A stretch of 64,000 bases of DNA from Rotaria sordida (lineage: Eukaryota > Rotifera > Eurotatoria > Philodinida > Philodinidae): the NCBI GenBank assembly GCA_905250125.1, contig CAJNOL010000045.1:62001-126000 (forward strand), written 5' to 3'. The position numbers and the translations under genes were made by a program. This document shows positions 57,366 to 64,000 of this stretch, piece by piece. The notes under the pieces are model-generated. The model was not told where the DNA came from. It made no database searches and worked only from the letters and a program-made list of their open reading frames with translations. Positions within the stretch are counted from its first letter, which is position 1; every line of letters begins with the position of its first letter.

Positions 57366-59496
57366 ATGTCGAAGAAATTTAATATTCGCGAGTGGGTTCT
57401 ATCCGTTAAGTAAGTAAGATATTACATACATATATATCGTATCTTAATATTGATTTTTTTAAAATTAATTAATTAGATATTGGTCATTGCTATTCATTCC
57501 CCATATATCGATTTGTTTAATTTTTTTAATCTATACACTTGTTGGTGCCAGTATTATTCAAGAAATTGAATCAGATGATCCACGAATTATTTCTTCATCA
57601 ACAGTAGAAACAACACCAAAACCTATTGTTCCAATAAAAAATTTTGATCGAGAACGAGAACGTCTCTTATCAAAAATAACAGAAAAAAGGCAAACAGTTG
57701 ATGTACAACAATATACTAAATATGTCAATAAACATCTTCGTGAATATGAAGAAGAAATTAAAAAAGTATATCAATCAATTCCAACAACACCATCAACTGT
57801 TATTGAAAAACCTACATTAAATGAAGAAAATTCCCGATGGACTTTTGCAGGATCATTGTATTTTATTGGAACAACTTTAACAACCATCGGTAAATATATT
57901 TATATATAATTAAATAAAATATTATTATTTTATTTCTATTTATTAAGGTTCAAATGATTTTACGCCAACAAAAAAAATAGGAAAATTATTTTTAATGATC
58001 TATGCTGCTATTGGCATTCCATTAACATTAGTATTTTTATCTGATTTAAGTTTATTAATAGCACGTTTAATAAAGTATTTATCTTTACTATTATTACGTG
58101 CATATTCAACAAAGTATTTTCTTCATATGCGTCAATGGATGTTATTTCGTTTTATTGAAAAACAATTAGATATTTCAATACCTTTACCAACAGATGAAGA
58201 TGATTTATTTTCACAAAAAAATAATCACTTATTAATATCATCATTGGATAATGAATTTAATGAAAATGATCAACCAATACATCGATTATCAATAAGACAA
58301 CGACGTTTATCTAATAGTCTTCATCTAAAACATATTAAAAATGCTTATAATATCCTTATTGATACAATAAAAGATATAAATGATGATACTAATTTAACCA
58401 TGCCACAATTAATAATAACGATTTTTATGTATCTACTCATTGGTGCATGTCTTATTACATCAAATTCATTTTTTGACAGCATTTATATTTGTTTTACATC
58501 TATATTTACCATTAATTTAAGAAATTATTATCGAAATATGACAATACATCATGAAAATAATATGAAATCATTATTTATTTTAGCTATTTATTTATTATTT
58601 GGTTTAGCTATTGCCTCATTATGCGTAAAAGCTGTACAAATAAAAATACAAATAACACTTGAAAATATTGGAAAAAAATTACTTCGAGATCTTGTAGAAT
58701 TTCTTCGACAGATGGGTATGTTAAGAAAATAACATAGAAGAATAGATAAATATTTCTTTTATTTCAATTAGGTTTTCATGAATTGAGTACAGATGATATA
58801 TTAGCCACAACAAATCATAATTCTCAATCAATATTAGCTCCAACGTCAGAATCTATTCTTTCTCGACAACAACGTGTAATACGTACAGCATCATATTCAT
58901 CCGAATCAATATCAACACCAACTCCTCGTCCTATTGGTATTGCTGAACCAGTACCTCGTCTACCTAGTGGTCTTATTATTCGAGCATATAAAAGTCCTGA
59001 AAGTGATACAGATAAAAGTGTTCAAGTTAATACAATCATTCGATCATGTGGTCGCTGTGCTGGTTCAAGTCCATCACCTTCAAGATCATTGTTATCAGTA
59101 AGAAGACATAGTGTTATATCACCTACACCACTATCACCAGGTGAAAATAGTTCTGGTGGTGAAGATGAAGATACATCACCAGCTTTACCACCACCAAATT
59201 TGGATAGACTTCGTCAACGACGTGCAACACTTGTTGCAAAAACAATTATTAATCAAATGGCTACACAACCACCAATATTATCTGCTAATGAACCAATGCC
59301 ATCATTAACATTGTTAACTGCTCAACGTCATCGTTCAACAGAAACACCACCGCCAGTGTCATCAAAATATTCAACTACAAAATTAGCAAATACTCCAGCT
59401 GCAGCATCACGTAAACGAGATATTAGTCAAGAAGAATTTTCAGCAATTTCAAAACAAATATCTTCATTATTGACACCTAGTGATGATGAGAATTAA
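57366..59496 (+). CDS. Two-pore-domain (K2P/TWK) potassium channel homologue with altered filters
   Basis: Four exons: 57366-57409, 57477-57889, 57948-58715, 58772-59496; phases agree; 649 aa. TM1 is at about residues 16-42, a long extracellular cap follows (charged, helical), then pore helix 1 (SLYFIGTTLTTIG, ending at 153), TM2 (YAAIGIPLTLVFLSDLSLL), a cytoplasmic loop, TM3 (about 300-325), pore helix 2 (FFDSIYICFTSIFTI), TM4 (about 358-381) and a long Ser/Pro-rich C-tail. The GIPL block, FLRQMGFHELSTDDILATTNH and order of segments identify the K2P family. The filter signatures are lost: P1 reads TTIGSND where TTIGYGD is expected, and P2 reads TINLRN where TIGFGD is expected. The flanking D and P of P1 remain. 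The frame is otherwise intact, so this looks like a maintained but non-canonical channel or subunit. Potassium selectivity is doubtful. Confidence 0.85.
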
Positions 59497-61615
59497 TCAA
59501 GAATGTATATTGCAATATGAAAATCTCTTTCTATTTTTTTTTAAACATAAATCTAGTCTTTCGTTGTTATTTATACATGAACTAAACTAGCGACGAATTA
59601 TTTTTATTTTATTTGAGATCATTCTTCTTTTATGATCTATTAGCTTTTGCTTCTTTTTTTTTCATCAAAATCTACTGAAGAAATGCTTTTCTGTATATTT
59701 TTTATGTTTATTTTCTTTGATAGCATATAGTCATTTCTGTATTTTTCTTTTTGGAAACAAATCAAGATAGACAACTCATGTTAGGAAAAAATTATGTCTA
59801 AATGCATACAATTAGCAATGCAATAACTCATTCATACTTCCGGTTCATAATTTACAGTAATTTTCCGCCTGCCATAACCAAAGATATCAGAGCAACACAA
59901 GAGTACTTTTGTAAATTATTGCTCTTTCAATTTCTACAACAGAAAACCTTTTTATATCTTAGCGTTATTCCGTATGTTGACGTAAGTGGCTAATAAAAAA
60001 CATAGTACATATAAATCGGGATCAAATATGCTTATCTTTAGTAAATAATTTCGTAATTTTAAGATTAGGCTTATCTCCTAATCTATTTTACGCTTATGAT
60101 AAGTCTTGATATCGCTTTGCTATAAAAAGAAAACTTAGTAAATGTTTCTAATCAATTCGGACAAGGAAAAAATAACTCATAGATGAGTATAAATTCTTCA
60201 AAACAAAAACCTAGTTATTGATTTGATAAATCAATATGACCAGCTATCGTTCGTTCACACATCTCTATTTTTGATCAAATTTCATAACAAAACTTGTTTA
60301 TATTGCTAATTTTTGCAACAAAAACGACTTCTCCAGATAGAATTTAACAAGTTTCACCGAACATACTCACTTTCAGTACAGGTTGATTTAATATTCGCAT
60401 CCATTTTCTAGAAGTACTGATTTACATAATTTCATTATTATTCGAGTTTTGTGAGGTTTTTATTCATAAGTATGCACATAGTCGAAATTAGCATTGAATT
60501 TTAAACGAAATGGAATATTTAATCAATCAAAACTTCAATTTTTATTTTTCTCAAAAATTTCTTGGGTCGCAAAAGTTAAACAATTTTTTTTTGTTGGATT
60601 CTAGTGAAAAATACATTATTTGATGCCAAATCCGATTTTGGTGATCAATATCTGGCTATTTTTGACTGTTTTTTTGCTTCATCTTGATCCAAACTGCGAT
60701 TTTCAGAAATGGAATGAAATTCCGTAACGAATACCATATTTTCGTTTGCTATTTGATGTAGTTGTGTTTTGTTAAGAAATGACCTGATTTTCTGAAAGTG
60801 TTATGAAAGTTGAATAACTTTTATATAGAAAGTTTATTTGTATGTCGTTTCGTTTCGTAGTAAAACGCTAAACTCTCAGCTTCGCTGAAAAAAAATTTCA
60901 TTTTTTGAAATTTCGTAACGGCTGGTATTTTCTAAATAGTTCAGCTCAAGCTAAAGGGAAGTCAGTGAAGTTTTCACTGATAGTAGATCTAAATACTCTC
61001 TATCTGTAATTGATGATACGCTGTAATGAGAAGATAATAAAAATTATATTTTAAGTATTATCCAAGGGAAACAAATATATTTAAAAATAATCATCTTTTT
61101 AAGGATTCATTTATCAATGAAAAAGAAGTTTTTTCCATTGTGTAGAAGCAAAGTATGAACAATGACAACTGTGAAGCTACTGCAGTAAAATATGAATGAG
61201 AATCAATATCATATGATTACCCATGTGGTTCACTAAACATTCACTAGAACAAGACAGTAATCACGATGATAGAACTTCAGGTGCTATGTTATTTTAGTCA
61301 TATACATAACAAGAAAAGATAAGTGAAGTTTTCAAATTAAGTTCAAAATGATGATTATTGGAAGTATAAATAAAATTGCTATATTTGTATTATTCGTTGA
61401 TTTTAAAAATAATTTGATCAAATCAGGATGCTCAACAATTTACAAAAATGACTTTTAAAATATTCTCTAGTTTTTAAAAATATCAACCTACTAATGTTTT
61501 ATTCTTTTACTTTTTACGTCTCAAGCCATTTCCAATAATTCCATTCTTCTATCGCACAAGTCATTGTATTCTCTTTTGTGAATGGTCAATTTGTTGAAGG
61601 ATAAATATTTGATTA
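59497..61615. other. Intergenic DNA downstream of the K2P gene
   Basis: About 2.1 kb, T-rich near the K2P 3' end. No gene, RNA or clear repeat. Words such as GAAATTCCGTAACGAATA (60718) and GAAATTTCGTAACGGC (60908) recur loosely, hinting at an old repeat. Confidence 0.45.
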
Positions 61616-62369
61616 ATGAATAGAAAGAAAAAACCTTTTAGACTAATTGTGTTAATAGTTCTTTTTTGTTTTCATTTTCAATTACAAAGTTTTTTAAGCA
61701 TTCACGTTTGTTTAGGAAAAATTTCACGTAAAAATAATCAACAAATACATAATCTTCTCTATGGTAGATCGAAATTGGAAACTGTCAGCGAAACTTCAGC
61801 TATTCTTAATGAATTTGCTATTGTAAGCATTTTTATTATCATTGATTTGTTTCTGATATGAAAGATTTTATCAGGTAACTCTTATTGAATTTTCAATCGA
61901 CTCATATCCAGACATTCCTTTTCGACATGGTGTACTTACAGTTTATTTTATTGTATCATGTCTCTTAGTTAGTATTCATTTATTGGCTTTACTTATGTCA
62001 GTATGTATTTCACCTGAAATAAAAAGCGTTTTATGTCAAAAGGTTTATTGGATAAATAATAAAAATGAAGAACTATTATCAACAGTCACTATTTATATCG
62101 AAATAGCATGATTAATTTCAATTGGTTTTGGTATATTCTTAATTATTTTTGAATTTGGTCTCATGTTTTGAATTAAAGTAACCGGTTTCTTCATTGCAGC
62201 AGCAGTAGCTATTTCTGATATTGTTACACTTTATATAGTTAGTGTACTATTTATAATTTTTGCTGTAGGCTTCTATAGTCGAATAATTCGAGCTAAAATT
62301 TTTTTGTATCAGCATAATTTAGAATCAATTGAACGTGATGCTTTTACAAATCCTGCTTTTTTTACATAG
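61616..62369 (+). pseudogene. ORAI calcium-release-activated channel homologue with two in-frame TGA codons
   Basis: Exon 61616-61822, intron 61823-61874, exon 61875-62369. The translation follows ORAI throughout: LLYGRSKLETVSETSAILNEF, then the TM1 continuation VTLIE (the pore Glu, human ORAI1 E106, is kept), TM2 (VSIHLLALLMSVCISPEI), TM3, TM4 (VLFIIFAVGFY) and a short C-terminal helix. TGA occurs at 62109-62111 (EIA-stop, ORAI has IELAW) and 62169-62171 (LMF-stop, ORAI has LLCW). Both are TGG to TGA changes. A normal TGG Trp remains at VYWINN, so the genetic code is standard. There is no frameshift over about 230 codons. By human ORAI1 numbering, R91 and G98 positions are both Glu here, which is unusual. 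The N-terminal hydrophobic start is unlike ORAI; TTTGTTTAG near 61706-61714 may be the true acceptor of this exon. Likely a young pseudogene; a sequencing error or RNA-level rescue cannot be excluded. Confidence 0.75.
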
Positions 62370-63489
62370 TCCATCAACGACAACATTAATGTCAAATATC
62401 AGCTTGAACCGTTGAATATGCTTGTAAATATATTTTTATGAATTATAATTTAGAAATAAGATTCGATATAATAGGTGGAAAAGTAAAAACAAATTGAAAG
62501 AACTTATAAAGATTTGTTATTTGTTGTTTTGCACAAAACTTGTGGCAAAAAAACAGTTAGCATCAAGTGTTCTATGAGAAAATATTCAATATGTAACAAA
62601 TTTACTTTTCTCTGTACATATATAAGAATTATTTGTTGCTGTCTCAAACAGAATCAACTTATTAACAGCCACAAGAACAAATACAATGCTAAAAAAAATA
62701 AAAATAAAAAATATCATGTTTTTTTTCATTTTATTTGCTCACAATAATTCTCAAATAGAAGGCGCAGGATATTACAAGTGGCAGGCAAAGAAAAGCTATT
62801 GGTCTGGAATGAACATTACACTGAGAAGAGGAGGAAATGGATAAATAACGTGTTTTTCAAGAATATAGCAAAATATTATAGTTTTCGCTGAGATTAAATG
62901 ATAAAATACTGAACATGGGTGAGAGTATGCTCTTAAAAATGTCGCTTCTATTGTTATGCCATTTACGAAGATCAGCTTTTTGTAGACAATAAACAGATCT
63001 ATCAAACAGAAAACAACATTGCGAAAATATATATTTATCTAAAAAATAAATATATAATTAGGATACATTCTAATATGAAAAGCAATAAAAGAATACTTTA
63101 TGATAAAATACAATCTACGAGATTTGGTCATTTTATCCTGAGTGGGACATTTCATTAGTTCTCTATTTTTGGAATATTCAAACATCAATAAAATATAACT
63201 GAACAGCTTATAGATCAATATTTTCTCAGTAGATTTAATTATAGTTGTGTTAGAAGATATAACCAGTCCTATCTTAATTCATATTTTTCTGTTGTAGATA
63301 ACATCGTTTGTAGTGATTTAGTCCAATGTTAACAATGAAACAATACAAGAAACTACGTAGTTAATTACTATTCTTCTCTTTTTTCCTAACCATAAAATAG
63401 AGCATCGTACAGAAATCTTTGACACCATTCATTGACTGAAAAGTAGCACTTTCTACTTGCCATATGCCATTCATAACCTCATTCTACAT
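62370..63489. other. Intergenic DNA between the ORAI copy and the methyltransferase remnant
   Basis: About 1.1 kb AT-rich, no gene supported. Open frames at 62514-62747 (+) and 62796-63005 (-) have no family features. Confidence 0.45.
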
Positions 63490-64000
63490 GCATGCAAAGC
63501 TCTCTGTAGGTACTGATGAATCGGCTTGTCGCTCAGTATAGCACGTTTGACTCTGCGAGTTAGCCGTTGACATACATTTCATTGAGTCTCAGCATTGAAA
63601 AGATGGATGAATGAGCCAACATAAAGATAATCAACCGGTTCAATCATTTTGAGAAATTGATCATCAAATATATTGCCCGAAACAAGTACCTTCTTCTCTT
63701 TCATCAATGCACCATCACGGAACAATTCATAACTTTGCTCAATAAAAAAAAATGATCTAGTTCATAGCCACGAATTTTCTCGAGAGATACGCCATCATAC
63801 ACAAGTTATCGTATATCTTGACTAAGACAACATCCAAAATCGATTACTGTCGCACTTTCATTTTTACTTAGTTGAATTGAATCATGAAGAAATGTCCAAT
63901 GGCCAAAACGTGGATAATTGTACTTTTGTCTGACATGCTTACGTACAGTGAGCAAATGATTGCGCAGTTTTGAAACTGGAATAGAAGCGTAGTTGGCAAA
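63490..64000 (-). pseudogene. Decayed fungal-type SAM-dependent methyltransferase, cut by the window edge
   Basis: Read on the minus strand from the edge: RKHVRQKYNYPRFGHWTFLH, then the SAM-binding motif VIDFGCCLSQDIR, a TAA (63806-63808) where the family has Lys, then LVYDGVSLEKIRGYELDHFF. A frameshift at an A/T run of nine (63744-63752) follows; the next frame gives QSYELFRDGALMKEKKVLVSG-type sequence, then NIFDD, VDYLYVGSFIHLFN. A TGA (63579-63581) breaks ETQ-stop-NVCQR. The order (GHW...DFGCCxGQDLRKLVYDG...YELFRD...IFD...GSFLHLF...VCKR) matches small methyltransferases common in filamentous fungi. Three disabling changes in about 500 nt mark it as dead. Its GC content is higher than the surroundings. 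Transfer from a fungus is plausible for a bdelloid rotifer but not shown here. Confidence 0.65.

Noticed and set aside
61616-62369. Alternative genetic code with TGA as Trp
   Set aside because: TGG encodes Trp in the same exon and in the other genes, and TGA serves as the stop in TMEM183; the code is standard.

Overview
The window is animal nuclear DNA: AT-rich, with spliced genes, GT-AG introns and metazoan-specific gene families. Many very short introns (about 50-75 nt), very low GC, a Neverland/DAF-36 sterol desaturase and the broken remains of a fungal-type methyltransferase best fit a rotifer-like spiralian, most likely a bdelloid rotifer. That assignment is inference from gene content and style. 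No rRNA, tRNA, CRISPR array or prokaryotic operon was found. A 100-base assembly gap (N) lies at 49141-49240.

Layout, left to right. 1-2769: gene-poor, with at most the edge of an unknown minus-strand exon. 2770-4732 (-): a complete five-exon TMEM183 homologue. It is divergent, across about 400 bp, from 5139-39552 (+): a complete 52-exon gene for the cytoplasmic dynein-2 (intraflagellar transport) heavy chain, DYNC2H1. The joined exons give 4304 codons plus stop with every phase consistent. Its 51 introns fall into two classes: 37 tiny ones and 14 of 0.34-3.3 kb. Several of the large ones are largely made of long inverted repeats (hairpins). 40460-41142 (+): a small two-exon secreted precursor with five copies of a YRFD/YRYD tetrapeptide between dibasic sites, which looks like an undescribed neuropeptide gene. 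It is convergent with 41441-42757 (-), an intronless claudin/PMP22-like four-TM protein.

42999-44229 and 46946-48170: two inverted copies of a non-coding ~1.23 kb element with subterminal GAGCAATAA-type repeats and a ~400 bp palindromic core. 48171-54879: long, mostly empty intergenic DNA. 54880-56646 (-): three-exon Rieske oxygenase (Neverland/DAF-36, cholesterol 7-desaturase). It is divergent from 57366-59496 (+), a four-exon two-pore-domain potassium channel homologue in which both selectivity-filter signatures are replaced. 61616-62369 (+): an ORAI calcium-channel homologue with two in-frame TGA codons at positions where ORAI has tryptophan. 63490-64000 (-): a decayed fungal-type SAM methyltransferase cut by the window edge.

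The genes do not form a pathway; this is an ordinary animal neighbourhood. The most novel items are the YRFD precursor, the filter-less K2P channel, the TGA-for-Trp ORAI copy and the hairpin-rich introns and elements.
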